NCBI GenBank assembly: GCA_964235485.1
Contig: CAXSAZ010000014.1
Span: forward strand, 35,687-99,686
Direction of reading: 5' to 3'
From: CAHJXG01 sp964235485
GTDB lineage: Bacteria > Pseudomonadota > Alphaproteobacteria > Acetobacterales > Acetobacteraceae
Length of the DNA stretch: 64,000 nucleotides
The notes under the pieces were generated by a model that saw nothing but the letters and a program-made list of their open reading frames with translations, ran no database searches and was not told the origin of the DNA. Below are positions 17,625 through 26,868 of this stretch, piece by piece. The position numbers were made by a program, and so were the translations under genes. Numbering within the stretch: the stretch's first letter is position 1; each line of letters starts with the position of its first letter.

Positions 17625-18443
17625 ATGGATGACCTCATGCGCCACATCGCCGCCTGCCGCAACGCCGCCTTGCCGGGCCGCCGGGTGCCGTTGCGGTTGG
17701 GGACCGAGCCGGTCGGATGGGTGCTGCCGGACACCGCGGCGGCGCTGGCCGCGCTGGGCACCGCCGTTGATGGAAGCGGGGTCGCCGTTCCGGCCGACCG
17801 GCTCTACGGCATGGCCCGGCGGCTTGCCGACCAGGGACTGTGCCGGTTTCGCGACGAGGCGTTCGACGTGCGCGCAGCACCAGACGGCCCCGTGCTGGCC
17901 CAGGTGGACCGCGGGGCGGTGCCGCTCCTGGGCGTGCAGGCGGAGGGCGTACACCTGAACGGCCTGGTGCGGCGGACGGACGGGCTTTGGGTCTGGGTTG
18001 CGCGCCGGGCGGCACACAAGCTGCTCGACCCCGGCAAGCTCGACCACCTGGTGGGGGGCGGCGTGCCGGCCGGCCTGACGCCCTGGGAAACGCTGGCCAA
18101 GGAGGCGGACGAGGAGGCCGCGGTCCCCCCGGCCCTGATCGCCCAGGCACTGCCGGTGGCAAAGCTCAGCTACGCCATGGACTACGCGGAAGGGCTGCGC
18201 CGCGACCGCCTGCACTGCTACGACTTGCTGTTGCCGGAGGAGTTCTTGCCGCGTCCGCGGGATGGCGAGGTCGAATCGTTCGAGTTGCGGCCGCTGCGGG
18301 CGGTGCTGGACGAGGTGCGGCGCACCGACGCCTACAAGTTCAACGTGAACCTGGTGCTGATCGACCTGTTCCTGCGGGCCGGGCTGCTGAACACGGCGGA
18401 GGCAGCGCGACTCCGGGCCGCGCTCGACGCGCCGTCCGGGTAG
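17625..18443 (+). CDS. DUF4743/Nudix hydrolase
   Basis: 272 residues. N-terminal DUF4743-like domain (RVPLRLGTEPVGWVLPDTAA) followed by a Nudix fold with the box GGGVPAGLTPWETLAKEADE and next residues EA (about 151-172), giving the GX5EX7xExxEE pattern with Lys in place of the usual Arg. Related proteins resemble the Nudix part of fungal thiamin pyrophosphokinase fusions. It hydrolyses a nucleoside or thiamin diphosphate-type substrate, not determined here. The start at 17625 (MDDLMRHIAACRN) was chosen; a 10-residue longer start at 17595 is possible. A TATAT element lies just upstream, so a leaderless transcript is conceivable. Confidence 0.85.
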   Translation: MDDLMRHIAACRNAALPGRRVPLRLGTEPVGWVLPDTAAALAALGTAVDGSGVAVPADRLYGMARRLADQGLCRFRDEAFDVRAAPDGPVLAQVDRGAVPLLGVQAEGVHLNGLVRRTDGLWVWVARRAAHKLLDPGKLDHLVGGGVPAGLTPWETLAKEADEEAAVPPALIAQALPVAKLSYAMDYAEGLRRDRLHCYDLLLPEEFLPRPRDGEVESFELRPLRAVLDEVRRTDAYKFNVNLVLIDLFLRAGLLNTAEAARLRAALDAPSG

Positions 18444-18458
18444 GCGTCCGGCTATCGC

Positions 18459-18514
18459 TGATGGGTTGCACCCATCCTACAGCATGGACCGCGTAGGATG
18501 GGTGAAACCCATCA
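18459..18514. repeat. Long palindromic repeat, copy 1
   Basis: Two 22-base arms (18459-18480 and 18493-18514) form an inverted repeat with one mismatch around a 12-base loop. The arm core is GTAGGATGGGTG. A second copy is at 30071-30126 with the same loop length. It lies just after the Nudix gene and before the convergent DUF4167 gene, so it could also act as a bidirectional transcription stop. Confidence 0.85.
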
Positions 18515-18548
18515 ACCGCACACGGGTCAACCCATGATGCCGCCCGGC

Positions 18549-19040
18549 TCAGACTTCGGGCGGCACGGCGGCGATTGGGATCTCCCGCGGCTCGGCCGGC
18601 GGCTCGGGCGCGGCGGGGGCAGCGGCTTGCGGCGTCGGCGCTTCGTCCTCGTCGTCTCCCTCGGCGTTTTGCTGCTCGGGCGCCGCCGCTTCGCTGCCGT
18701 TGGCGTTGCCGTCCCTCTCGAAATGCGGGCGGCGCTGCGGCCCGGCGCCGTTGGTCTGTCCCTGCAACTGGGCCGCCTGGTTCATGGCGTTCAGGATGCG
18801 GAAGTAATGCTCCGCGTGCTGGAAGTAGCTCTCGGCCATTACCCGGTCGGCCGAACTCATGGCATCGCGGCCAAGCTGCAAATACTTCTCGAACAACTGC
18901 TGCGAGGTGCCGCGGATGCGCAGGTCGGGGCCATTGCTGTCGAACACATGGTTGCGGTTGAGCGGCACGTTACCGGATTGATGCCTGATCGGAACGCCGC
19001 CACCCCTATGGTTGCGTCCGCGCATACGTTTCACGTTCAT
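18549..19040 (-). CDS. DUF4167 domain protein
   Basis: 163 residues. N-terminal conserved domain with MNVKRMRGRNHRGGG, then NHVFDSNGPDLRIRG, LFEKYLQLGRDAMSSADRVM and YFQHAEHYFRILNAM, matching the alphaproteobacterial DUF4167 family. The C-terminal half is low-complexity, rich in Glu, Asp, Ala and Pro. The Arg/Gly-rich start suggests nucleic-acid binding, which is inference. The start at 19040 fits the family; the gap to prmC upstream is 190 bases. Confidence 0.85.
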   Translation of the reverse strand: MNVKRMRGRNHRGGGVPIRHQSGNVPLNRNHVFDSNGPDLRIRGTSQQLFEKYLQLGRDAMSSADRVMAESYFQHAEHYFRILNAMNQAAQLQGQTNGAGPQRRPHFERDGNANGSEAAAPEQQNAEGDDEDEAPTPQAAAPAAPEPPAEPREIPIAAVPPEV

Positions 19041-19230
19041 TCGTATGGAACACTTTCCTGTTCGCGACCACCCTGGGACGCACGCGGGCGCGGCCCGGCG
19101 GCGGTCGTCTGGTGGCTTTGGGTTGCGCCCGCCAGCTTGCAGGCAACACAAGCGAGATCGCGCCTCTTGGGCCTCGATCCTGATCGCGCTGCCACCCTAG
19201 CGGCCCGGGGCCGTCCTGCCAAATGTTTTC

Positions 19231-20052
19231 TCAAGCCCTTACTACCATCGCGCGAGGAATACCGCCGAGATCGGCGCGGAACGCCACCGTCTGCCCAGCC
19301 AAGGCCGCAACCGCCTCCGCCTGGCCCGCGCCGATTTCCAGCACCGCGGCGCCGCCCGGCGCCAGCAGGCGCGGCAAGGCCGCAAGGATGCGGCGGTAAG
19401 CGTCCAACCCGTCCGCGCCGCCGTCCAGCGCGCGGGCCGGCTCGTACAGCAAAACCTCCGGCATCAGCCCGGCGATGTCGCCACCCGGGATGTAAGGCGG
19501 GTTGCTGAGCACCAGGTCGAAGCGGCCCGAAACTGCTGCATCCCAATCGCCGCACAGGAACGCGGACCGCCCCGCCAGCCCCAGCGCCGCCGCGTTGCGC
19601 GCAGCCAGCGAAGCCGCCTCCGCCGCCCGGTCCACGCCCATGCCCCAAGCCGACGGGAACTCGGTCAACGCCGCGAGCAGCAGACAGCCCGTGCCGGTGC
19701 CCAAGTCCAAGATGCGGCCCACCCGCCCCCGGTCCGGCGCCGCCGCCAGCGCCGCCTCGATCACCGCCTCGCTGTCGGCACGCGGGATCAGGGTCGCGGC
19801 GGACACGGCGAACGGCAGGCTCCAGAACTCCTGGCGTCCCAGGATCAGCGCCACCGGTTCCCGCGCGGCGCGCCGGGCCAGGAGGGCGCGGTAAGGCGCG
19901 GGATCGACCGACCGCCCCGGGTCGCGCAGCAGCGCCTCCCGCGACAGCCCGGCGGCATGGCCGAGCAGCAATCGGGCGTCCAGACGCGGGTTGTCCACCC
20001 CGGCCGCCGCCAGCAGCGCCGCGCCCTCGCGCAGCGCCTCGCCCACCGTCAC
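19231..20052 (-). CDS. prmC: Release factor glutamine methyltransferase
   Basis: 273 residues. Methylates the Gln of the GGQ motif in peptide-chain release factors, using SAM. The diagnostic NPPY motif is in VLSNPPYIPGGDIAGL, and the SAM-binding motif is LDLGTGTGCLLLA. The N-terminal helical domain begins with GTG (VTVGEALREGAALLAAAG), which overlaps the prfA stop as GTGA, so the enzyme is translationally coupled to its substrate. LDGGADGLDAYRRI is also conserved. Confidence 0.95.
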   Translation of the reverse strand: MTVGEALREGAALLAAAGVDNPRLDARLLLGHAAGLSREALLRDPGRSVDPAPYRALLARRAAREPVALILGRQEFWSLPFAVSAATLIPRADSEAVIEAALAAAPDRGRVGRILDLGTGTGCLLLAALTEFPSAWGMGVDRAAEAASLAARNAAALGLAGRSAFLCGDWDAAVSGRFDLVLSNPPYIPGGDIAGLMPEVLLYEPARALDGGADGLDAYRRILAALPRLLAPGGAAVLEIGAGQAEAVAALAGQTVAFRADLGGIPRAMVVRA

Positions 20053-21110
20053 TCTTGCGCGGCCAACCGGGCGGCTTGGTCCTCGGCGGTCAGCCGGTCC
20101 ACGATCTCGTCCAGGTCGCCCCCCATGATCCGGTCGATCTTGTGCAGGGTCAGCTCGACCCGGTGGTCCGACACCCGGCCTTGCGGGAAATTGTAGGTAC
20201 GGATGCGCTCGCTGCGGTCGCCGGTGCCGACCTGCGACTTGCGGTCGGCGGCGCGGGTGTTGGCGAGGCTTGACCGCTGCGCCTCATACAGCTTGGCACG
20301 CAGGATCTTCATCGCCTTGGCGCGGTTCTTGTGCTGGCTCCGCTCCTCCTGCATCGCCACCACGACGCCGGAGGGCAGGTGGGTGATGCGGACGGCGCTT
20401 TCCGTCTTGTTGACGTGCTGGCCGCCGGCGCCGGACGCGCGATACACGTCGATGCGCAGGTCGGCCTCGTTCACCTCCACATCGACCTCCTCCGCTTCCG
20501 GCAGCACGGCGACGGTCACGGTGGAGGTGTGGATGCGCCCCTGGCTCTCGGTCGCCGGCACGCGCTGCACGCGGTGGACGCCGGATTCGTACTTGAGCCG
20601 GGCGAACACGTTGCGCCCGGTGATCTCGGCGACGCCTTCCTTCAAGCCGCCGAGGCCGGTGTCGCCGTATTCCAAGACCTCGAACCGCCAGCCTTTCGCC
20701 TCCGCGTATTTCTGATACATCCCGAACAGTTCGGCGGCGAACAAGCTGGCCTCGTCGCCGCCAGCGGCCGGGCGGATTTCCAGGATGGCACTGCGGGCGT
20801 CCGCCTCGTCCTTGGGCAGCAGCGCCAGGCGGATTTCATGGCGCAGCGCCGGCAGCTTCTCTTTCAGTTCGTAAAGCTCGGCCTCGGCCAAGTCTTTCAT
20901 CTCGGGATCGGACAGCAGCGCCTCTGCCTCCGCGTTCGCCCGCTCGGCGTCGCGCAGTTCGTCGATGCGGTCCACGATGGGCGCCAGCTCCGACAACTCC
21001 TTGCTGGCGCGGGAGAACCCGTCGCCGCCCAGGCCCTCGCTCAGCATCGACCGCAGCTCGGCCGCGCGGCCCACGATGCGGTCGAGCTTGTAATCCAGGC
21101 TGCCGCTCAC
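20049..21110 (-). CDS. prfA: Peptide chain release factor 1
   Basis: 353 residues. Recognises UAA/UAG and triggers peptide release. The codon-reading PAT tripeptide is in HRVQRVPATESQGRIHTS and the catalytic GGQ in GAGGQHVNKTESAVRI. Starts with GTG (VSGSLDYKLDRIVGRAAEL), whose last two bases overlap the hisS stop. Family length is 355-360, so it is complete. Part of a hisS-prfA-prmC run. Confidence 0.97.
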   Translation of the reverse strand: MSGSLDYKLDRIVGRAAELRSMLSEGLGGDGFSRASKELSELAPIVDRIDELRDAERANAEAEALLSDPEMKDLAEAELYELKEKLPALRHEIRLALLPKDEADARSAILEIRPAAGGDEASLFAAELFGMYQKYAEAKGWRFEVLEYGDTGLGGLKEGVAEITGRNVFARLKYESGVHRVQRVPATESQGRIHTSTVTVAVLPEAEEVDVEVNEADLRIDVYRASGAGGQHVNKTESAVRITHLPSGVVVAMQEERSQHKNRAKAMKILRAKLYEAQRSSLANTRAADRKSQVGTGDRSERIRTYNFPQGRVSDHRVELTLHKIDRIMGGDLDEIVDRLTAEDQAARLAAQE

Positions 21111-22345
21111 GCCAGCTTGTCCGCCAACTCGGCCAAAGCGACCTCTCCTTGCGCACCGGTCGCCAAATCCTTCACCTGCGCCACGCCGCGCGCCAGTTCC
21201 GCCTCGCCGATGATGACGGCCGCGCGGGCGCCGATGCGGTTGGCACGCTCCATCCGGCGCTTGAGGTTGCCGCGATACGCCATCTCCGCCCGGATGCCCG
21301 CGGCGCGCAGCGCCTGGGTCGCGTCCAGCGCCGCCGCTTCCTCGGTCGCCCCGCCCACGGGAATCACGGCCACCGGCGCGGGCGGCACCGGCGGCGCGTC
21401 CAGCAGCATGGCGAGGCGCTCGATCCCCGCCGCCCAGCCGACCGCCGGGACCGCCGGGCCGCCCATCTGCGCCACCAACCCGTCGTAGCGCCCGCCCGCC
21501 ATCACCGCGCCCTGGGCGCCCAGCTTGTCGGTCACGAACTCGAAGGCGGTGTGGTTGTAGTAGTCCAGCCCGCGCACGATCCGCGGATTCTCCCGGAACG
21601 GCACGCGCAGCCGGATCAGGTGGGCGCGCAACGCATCATAGAAGGCCGCCGCCTCCGGCGTCAGCACGGCGTGGATGGTGGGCGCGTCGGCCACCAAGGC
21701 GCGGTCGCCGGGGTCCTTGCTGTCCAGGATGCGCAGCGGGTTACGCGCCAAGCGGTCCCGGCTTTCCGCCGAAAGCGCATCCTGGTGCGCGCTGAAATGC
21801 GCCACCAAAGCCTCCCGGTAAGCGCCCCGGCTGGCGGCGTCGCCCAATGTGTTCAGTTCCAGCACCGTATCCCCGGCCACGCCCAGCGCCCCCAGGATCT
21901 GCCAGCCCAGCGCGATGATCTCCGCGTCCGCCAGCGGCTCCGACGGGCCGATCAGCTCCGCGCCGATCTGGTGGAACTGCCGGTAGCGGCCCTTCTGCGG
22001 GCGCTCGTAGCGGAACATCGGCCCGGCGTAGAACACCTTTTGCGGCAAGGACTGCGTCAGCCCGTTGCTGACCAGCGCGCGGCACACCCCGGCGGTGTTC
22101 TCCGGGCGCAGCGTCAGGCTGTCGCCGCCGCGGTCCTCGAAGCTGTACATCTCCTTCGTCACCACGTCCGACGTGTCGCCCAGCGTGCGGGCGAACACGC
22201 GCGTGTCCTCGAAGATGGGCGTGGCCCATTCCTCCAGCCCATACAACCCGGCGACGCGCCGGGCGGTGTCGATGACGTGGGCGTGGCGGCGCTGCTCCTC
22301 GCCGATCAGGTCCCGTGTGCCGCGGACCGGCTGCAGGTCGGCCAT
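21107..22345 (-). CDS. hisS: Histidyl-tRNA synthetase
   Basis: 412 residues. Charges tRNA-His. Class II motif 2 is in MFRYERPQKGRYRQFHQ, the histidine-specific segment is in RIVRGLDYYNHTAFEF, and the C-terminal anticodon-binding domain begins around APVAVIPVGG. The N-terminus MADLQPVRGTRDLIGEEQ is the normal HisS start. The prfA gene follows with a 4-base overlap, and ispG precedes it with only one base between. Confidence 0.97.
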   Translation of the reverse strand: MADLQPVRGTRDLIGEEQRRHAHVIDTARRVAGLYGLEEWATPIFEDTRVFARTLGDTSDVVTKEMYSFEDRGGDSLTLRPENTAGVCRALVSNGLTQSLPQKVFYAGPMFRYERPQKGRYRQFHQIGAELIGPSEPLADAEIIALGWQILGALGVAGDTVLELNTLGDAASRGAYREALVAHFSAHQDALSAESRDRLARNPLRILDSKDPGDRALVADAPTIHAVLTPEAAAFYDALRAHLIRLRVPFRENPRIVRGLDYYNHTAFEFVTDKLGAQGAVMAGGRYDGLVAQMGGPAVPAVGWAAGIERLAMLLDAPPVPPAPVAVIPVGGATEEAAALDATQALRAAGIRAEMAYRGNLKRRMERANRIGARAAVIIGEAELARGVAQVKDLATGAQGEVALAELADKLA

Positions 22346-22346
22346 G

Positions 22347-23474
22347 CTACTCCGCTGCCACCTTCGCGGGCGCCGGGGCCGCCGCGGCCAGCTCCGCCGC
22401 CCGGCGCTCCACGGTCTCGATGATGTGCTCCACCATGTCGCCGCCGTCGATGGTGTGGTCGGTGCGCCCGGCGTGATACACCATGTGCCGCCCGTTGCCG
22501 CCGCCGGTCACGCCGATGTCGGTCATCAGCGCCTCGCCGGGACCGTTCACCACGCAGCCGATGATCGACAGCGTGATCGGCGTCTTGATGTGCGACAGCC
22601 GCTGCTCCAGCGTCGCCACCGTCTCGATCACGTTGAAGCCCTGCCGGGCGCAGGACGGGCAACTGACGATCTTCACGCCCCGGTGCCGCACGCCGAGCGA
22701 CTTCAGGATGTCCCAGCCGACATGGACCTCCTCCTCCGGCTCCGCCGACAAGGAAACGCGCAGGGTGTCGCCGATCCCGGCCCAGATCAGGCTGCCGAGG
22801 CCAATGGCCGACTTCACCGTGCCCGCGCGCTTGGTGCCGGCCTCCGTGATGCCGATGTGCAGCGGGTGGTCGCAAACCTCCGCGAGCTGCTGATACGCCG
22901 CGACCGCCATGAACACGTCGGACGCCTTTACGCTGATCTTGAACTCGTGGAAGTCGTGGTCCTGCAAAATCTTGGCATGTTCCAACGCGCTTTCCACCAG
23001 CGCCTCCGGGTTCGGCTCCCCGTATTTCTCCAGCAAATGCCGCTCCAACGACCCAGCGTTCACGCCGATCCGCATGGAGCAGCCATGGTCGCGCGCCGCC
23101 TTGATGACCTCCCGCACCCGGTCGGCGCTGCCGATGTTGCCGGGGTTGATGCGCAGGCACGCGGCGCCGCTTTCCGCCGCCTCGATGGCCCGGCGGTAAT
23201 GGAAATGGATGTCGGCGACGACCGGCACCGAGACCTGGCGCACGATGTCTTTCAGCGCCAGCGCGCTTTCCTGGTCCGGGCAGGACACGCGGACGATATC
23301 GACCCCGGCCTCTTCCGCCCGGCGGATTTGCGCGACGGTCGCGGGCACGTCGGTGGTGGGCGTGTTGGTCATGGTCTGCACTGTGATCGGCGCGTCGCCG
23401 CCGACCGGCACGGGACCCACATGGATCTGGCGGGACTTCCGGCGCTCGATCTGCTGATACGGGCGATAGCTCAT
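22347..23474 (-). CDS. ispG: 4-hydroxy-3-methylbut-2-enyl diphosphate synthase (MEP pathway)
   Basis: 375 residues. Penultimate step of non-mevalonate isoprenoid synthesis, a [4Fe-4S] enzyme. The N-terminal TIM barrel begins MSYRPYQQIERRKSRQIHVG with GDAPITVQTMTNTPTTD. The cluster cysteines are in ISCPSCARQ-type sequence (VSCPSCARQGF) and GCVVNGPGEA. A TATATA promoter-like element lies about 40 bases upstream. The adjacency ispG-hisS is common in alphaproteobacteria. Confidence 0.97.
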   Translation of the reverse strand: MSYRPYQQIERRKSRQIHVGPVPVGGDAPITVQTMTNTPTTDVPATVAQIRRAEEAGVDIVRVSCPDQESALALKDIVRQVSVPVVADIHFHYRRAIEAAESGAACLRINPGNIGSADRVREVIKAARDHGCSMRIGVNAGSLERHLLEKYGEPNPEALVESALEHAKILQDHDFHEFKISVKASDVFMAVAAYQQLAEVCDHPLHIGITEAGTKRAGTVKSAIGLGSLIWAGIGDTLRVSLSAEPEEEVHVGWDILKSLGVRHRGVKIVSCPSCARQGFNVIETVATLEQRLSHIKTPITLSIIGCVVNGPGEALMTDIGVTGGGNGRHMVYHAGRTDHTIDGGDMVEHIIETVERRAAELAAAAPAPAKVAAE

Positions 23475-23513
23475 GCTGGCTCCCCACGCCGGACCTCCGG
23501 CGCTTCCGTGCTA

Positions 23514-23541
23514 TATATACAAGTGCCCAGGATCGCTTCCA
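23514..23541 (-). promoter_or_regulatory. Possible promoter of the ispG-hisS-prfA-prmC run
   Basis: On the minus strand TATATA (23519-23514) with TGGAAG 16 bases upstream (23541-23536). It is an unusually AT-rich patch in a GC-rich setting, 40 bases before the ispG ATG. The -35 match is weak. An adjacent perfect 6-bp palindrome with 3-base loop (23542-23556) lies between it and the rodZ-like stop. Confidence 0.4.
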
Positions 23542-23564
23542 CTGCGCCATGCGCAGGGCCGCTT

Positions 23565-24551
23565 CTACTGCGAGGGGGGGCGTGCCGTCGAGGCGGCCTT
23601 GGCGATTTCGGCGCGAAGCCCGTCCGGCTCCAAGGCGATGTCACGCCGCACGGCGCCGGGCGGCCCCAAAGGAGGCGCTGTCTCGCCATCGACCAGCAGT
23701 TCCGTGCCGCCGGCATTGCCGGTGGTGAGCAGCAGCGCCGGCCCGTTCGGCACCGCCCAGGACTCGCCCCCGCGCAGGACGCGGTTCAACAGGACGTGGC
23801 CCCCGCGCTCCCGGACCTGGACCCAGGCATCGGCGTTGGCCCGCAGCAGGATGCGGCTCTCGTCGCCGGGCGGGGCGGCCGGGGGCGGCGTCACGGCCAG
23901 CGGCGGGGCCGGCTCCAGCGACGGCGGCGGGCTGGGCACCGGCGTGGCGGGCGCCGGCGGTTCCACGGGGACGGCGGCGGCGGGCGGCGGCGGGTCGGCG
24001 GGCGGCGGCGGGTCGGCGGGCGGCCGGCCAGCGAGCGGCGCCAAGCGTTCGGGCAGGGCCTGGACGGCGGGCGGCGACGGGTCGTCGGAGAACCGATACC
24101 AGCCGGCATAGGCCGCCACCGCCAGCAGCGTGCCCAGCAGCACGGCCACGCCGGCGGGAACGCCGCGGTCCGGCACCGGGGCGGGAAAGTCCAGCTCCGC
24201 CTTCTGCGCCGCCGCGTCAGGCTCGGCGCGGAACCGCCGGGCAACCGCGGCGGCGTCCAGGCCGAGCAGCGCCGCGTAGGCACGGGCAAAGCCCACGGCA
24301 TAAACGGGACCCGGCAGGTCCGCGAAGCGGCCATCCTCGACCGCTTCCAAGAACGATGGCCGGACGCACAGCTTCGCCGCCACATCCGGCAGCGCCAAGC
24401 CCAGCCGCATCCGCGCGGCGCGGAGTTCCATGCCGACGCGCCCCGCTTCCGTGACCGGGCCGGGCCGATCGGCGTCCCACGCGCCGTCCGCCTGCCCGTT
24501 CCCGGTTCGGCGGCGCCGAAACAGCACACCCGCTTTCGTTTGCGACATCAT
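23565..24551 (-). CDS. rodZ: RodZ-like helix-turn-helix membrane protein
   Basis: 328 residues. Cytoplasmic HTH_25 domain (about 37-98: GMELRAARMRLGLALPDVAA, then GPVYAVGFARAYAALLGLD), one transmembrane helix (about 131-150), a proline-rich periplasmic linker (159-229, PPPPADPP repeats), and a C-terminal DUF4115 domain (about 232-306: DAWVQVRERGGHVLLNRVLR). This is the RodZ architecture linking MreB cytoskeleton to the envelope. The same gene next to ispG is seen widely in proteobacteria. Two adjacent ATGs (24551, 24548) are possible starts. Confidence 0.88.
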   Translation of the reverse strand: MMSQTKAGVLFRRRRTGNGQADGAWDADRPGPVTEAGRVGMELRAARMRLGLALPDVAAKLCVRPSFLEAVEDGRFADLPGPVYAVGFARAYAALLGLDAAAVARRFRAEPDAAAQKAELDFPAPVPDRGVPAGVAVLLGTLLAVAAYAGWYRFSDDPSPPAVQALPERLAPLAGRPPADPPPPADPPPPAAAVPVEPPAPATPVPSPPPSLEPAPPLAVTPPPAAPPGDESRILLRANADAWVQVRERGGHVLLNRVLRGGESWAVPNGPALLLTTGNAGGTELLVDGETAPPLGPPGAVRRDIALEPDGLRAEIAKAASTARPPSQ

Positions 24552-24621
24552 TCAATGTACGCGACTACTCGGATGTCGCAACTATCGCAAGTTGTAAGTT
24601 TGAGACTAACCGGCCCAGACG

Positions 24622-26868
24622 CTACACGAGATGCCCGTGCTCGCGCGCCCAGGACAGCAGCGGGGCGCGCAGGCTCGCCGCGCCGGCCGCGTTGCGCCGG
24701 GCCGCCGCCAGCACGGCCCGCAGCTCCGCAAGCTGCACGGACGCAAACGCCGCCTTGAGCCGCAGCAGGCCCGCCGCCGGCATCGACAGGGTGGTGATGC
24801 CCAGCGCCGCCAGCACCATGGCCTCCAGCGGACGCCCGGCGTGCTCGCCGCACAGGGACACCTCGACGCCCGCCGCCGCCGCCGCGGCGCACAACTGGTC
24901 CAGCGCGTCCAGCACCGGCGGCGACAGCAGGTCGTAGCGCCCGGCCAGCCCCGGCGTACCGCGGTCGGCGGCGAACAGGAACTGCATCAGGTCGTTGGAC
25001 CCGACCGACACGAAGTCCGCCTCTGCCATCAACGCCGGCAACTGCCACAACAGGGCCGGCACCTCGACCATGCTGCCGACCAGCAGCCGCTCGGGCACCG
25101 GACGCACCCGCGCCGCTTCCGCCATCAACAGGTCGCGGGCGGCGCGGAACTCGGCCACGGTGGCGACCATGGGGAACATCACCGACAGCGTGCGGCCCTG
25201 CGCCGCCAGCAGCAGGGCGCGGAGCTGGCGACGCATCAGCGCCGGGCGGTCCAGCCCGACGCGCAGGCTGCGCCAGCCCATCGCCGGGTTCTCCTCCTCC
25301 TGCGGGGCCGCGCCCGGCAGCAGCTTGTCCCCGCCGAGGTCCAGCGTGCGGAACCGCACCGGGCGGTCCCCGGCGGCGTCCAGCACGCGGGAATACAGCG
25401 CCGCCTGCTCCGGCACGTCCGCGACCTCGCCGCCCGCCAGCATCGCGATCTCCGTCCGGAACAGCCCGATGCCGGACGCGCCCGTGGCATCGAGCTGCTC
25501 GACCTCCCGCGCCAGCCCCACGTTGAGCATCAGGCTCAGGGCCACGCCGTCCGCCGTGCGCGCCGGGCGGTGGCGCTGGGCGGCGAACTCGGCTTCAAGC
25601 TGCGAGCGGGCGTCCAGCGCGCGGGCGTAGGCGATCCGCAGCTCGCTGTCCGGGCGCAGGATCAGTTGCCCTTCCTCCGCGTCCAGCACCGCGCCGTCGC
25701 CGTCCTCCACCGCCGCCAGCAGGCCGCGCACGCCGCCCACCGCCGGCAGGCCGAGGGCGCGGGCCAGGATCGCGGCGTGCCCGGCCGAGCTGCCCTCCTC
25801 GATGGCGACGCCGCCGATGCCGCGGGCGTGCCATTCCAAAAGCTGCGCCGGGCCGAGACGGCGGGCGATCAGGATGGCGCCCTGCGGAATCGCCGGCTGC
25901 GCCTCGTCCCCGTCAAGGGCGGCCAGCAGCCGGCCGGCCAGGTCCTCCATGTCCGCCAGGCGCTCGCGCAGATAAGGGTCGGCAATGCGGCGCATCCGGT
26001 CGCGTATGTCGTTGGTGACGCGATACACCGCCGCCTCCGCCGTGAAGCCGCCCGCCACCGCTTCCCGCACCCGGCGCATCCAGCCGCCGTCGCCGGCCAC
26101 CAGGCGCGTCGCCTCGAACACTTCCCGCGGGCCGTCGCCGTCCGGCAGCCGCGTTTCGATCAGGTCGTCCAGCGTTTGGCGCATGGACGCGACGGCGAGG
26201 TTCAGGCGCTCCGCTTCCTCCGCGGGGTCGTCGGCCAGCAGGCGGCGCAAGGGCGCGCCGGCGCCGTGCAGCACCACCGGGCCGACCGCGATGCCCGGCG
26301 CAAAGGGCGTCACCTTGAACCGCTGCAGCACCGTGGCGCCCACGCCCTGCTGCGCCCCGTCCCGCACCCCCGCCGCGGCCAGCACCTCCGCCAGCAGCAT
26401 GGCGACGGTTTCCAGCAGCTCCACCTCGTCGTCCGCGTAGCGGCGCGGCGCCCGGTTCTGCACCGCGAGCACGCCGATGAGCTTGCCGCTGCGCCGCACC
26501 GGCACGGCCAGCAGGGAAGCGAACGGGTCCTCCCCGGTTTCCGGGCGGTAAACAAAGGCCGGATGGTTCTGCGCGTCCGGCAGGTTCTGCACCATGCCGG
26601 TCGCCGCCGTGATGCCGACGATCCCCTCCCCCACGCGCAGCCGGGTGCGGCCGACCGCCTCCGGGTTGAGGCCGTGGGTGGCGGTGAGTTCCAACAGGTC
26701 GCCGGGCCGCAGGGCGTAGATCGTGCAGACCTCCGCCACCATCTCGCTCGCCACCAGCGCCGCCAGGTCGCCGAGCGGCACGCCATTCCCATCCGCGGCC
26801 CCGATCATGGAAAAGCCGAGCGCCATCATGTCGCGCAGCCGGGCCAGCAGGCGGCGCGTTTGCGGCAT
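24622..26868 (-). CDS. ptsP: PTS-Ntr enzyme I (phosphoenolpyruvate-protein phosphotransferase) with GAF domain
   Basis: 748 residues. The N-terminal GAF sensor domain (about 20-165; EGIVGITAATGMVQNLPDAQ) is joined to enzyme I. The phospho-acceptor His is about residue 364 in GSSAGHAAILARALGLPAVG. The PEP-binding TIM barrel carries GIGLFRTEIAML, RFRTLDLGGDKLLP, AADFVSVGSNDLMQ-like FVSVGSNDLMQFLFAADR and VSLCGEHAG. It passes phosphate to NPr then EIIA-Ntr in regulation of nitrogen, potassium and envelope functions, not sugar import. Downstream of lysC on the same strand, as in many alphaproteobacteria. Confidence 0.94.
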   Translation of the reverse strand: MPQTRRLLARLRDMMALGFSMIGAADGNGVPLGDLAALVASEMVAEVCTIYALRPGDLLELTATHGLNPEAVGRTRLRVGEGIVGITAATGMVQNLPDAQNHPAFVYRPETGEDPFASLLAVPVRRSGKLIGVLAVQNRAPRRYADDEVELLETVAMLLAEVLAAAGVRDGAQQGVGATVLQRFKVTPFAPGIAVGPVVLHGAGAPLRRLLADDPAEEAERLNLAVASMRQTLDDLIETRLPDGDGPREVFEATRLVAGDGGWMRRVREAVAGGFTAEAAVYRVTNDIRDRMRRIADPYLRERLADMEDLAGRLLAALDGDEAQPAIPQGAILIARRLGPAQLLEWHARGIGGVAIEEGSSAGHAAILARALGLPAVGGVRGLLAAVEDGDGAVLDAEEGQLILRPDSELRIAYARALDARSQLEAEFAAQRHRPARTADGVALSLMLNVGLAREVEQLDATGASGIGLFRTEIAMLAGGEVADVPEQAALYSRVLDAAGDRPVRFRTLDLGGDKLLPGAAPQEEENPAMGWRSLRVGLDRPALMRRQLRALLLAAQGRTLSVMFPMVATVAEFRAARDLLMAEAARVRPVPERLLVGSMVEVPALLWQLPALMAEADFVSVGSNDLMQFLFAADRGTPGLAGRYDLLSPPVLDALDQLCAAAAAAGVEVSLCGEHAGRPLEAMVLAALGITTLSMPAAGLLRLKAAFASVQLAELRAVLAAARRNAAGAASLRAPLLSWAREHGHLV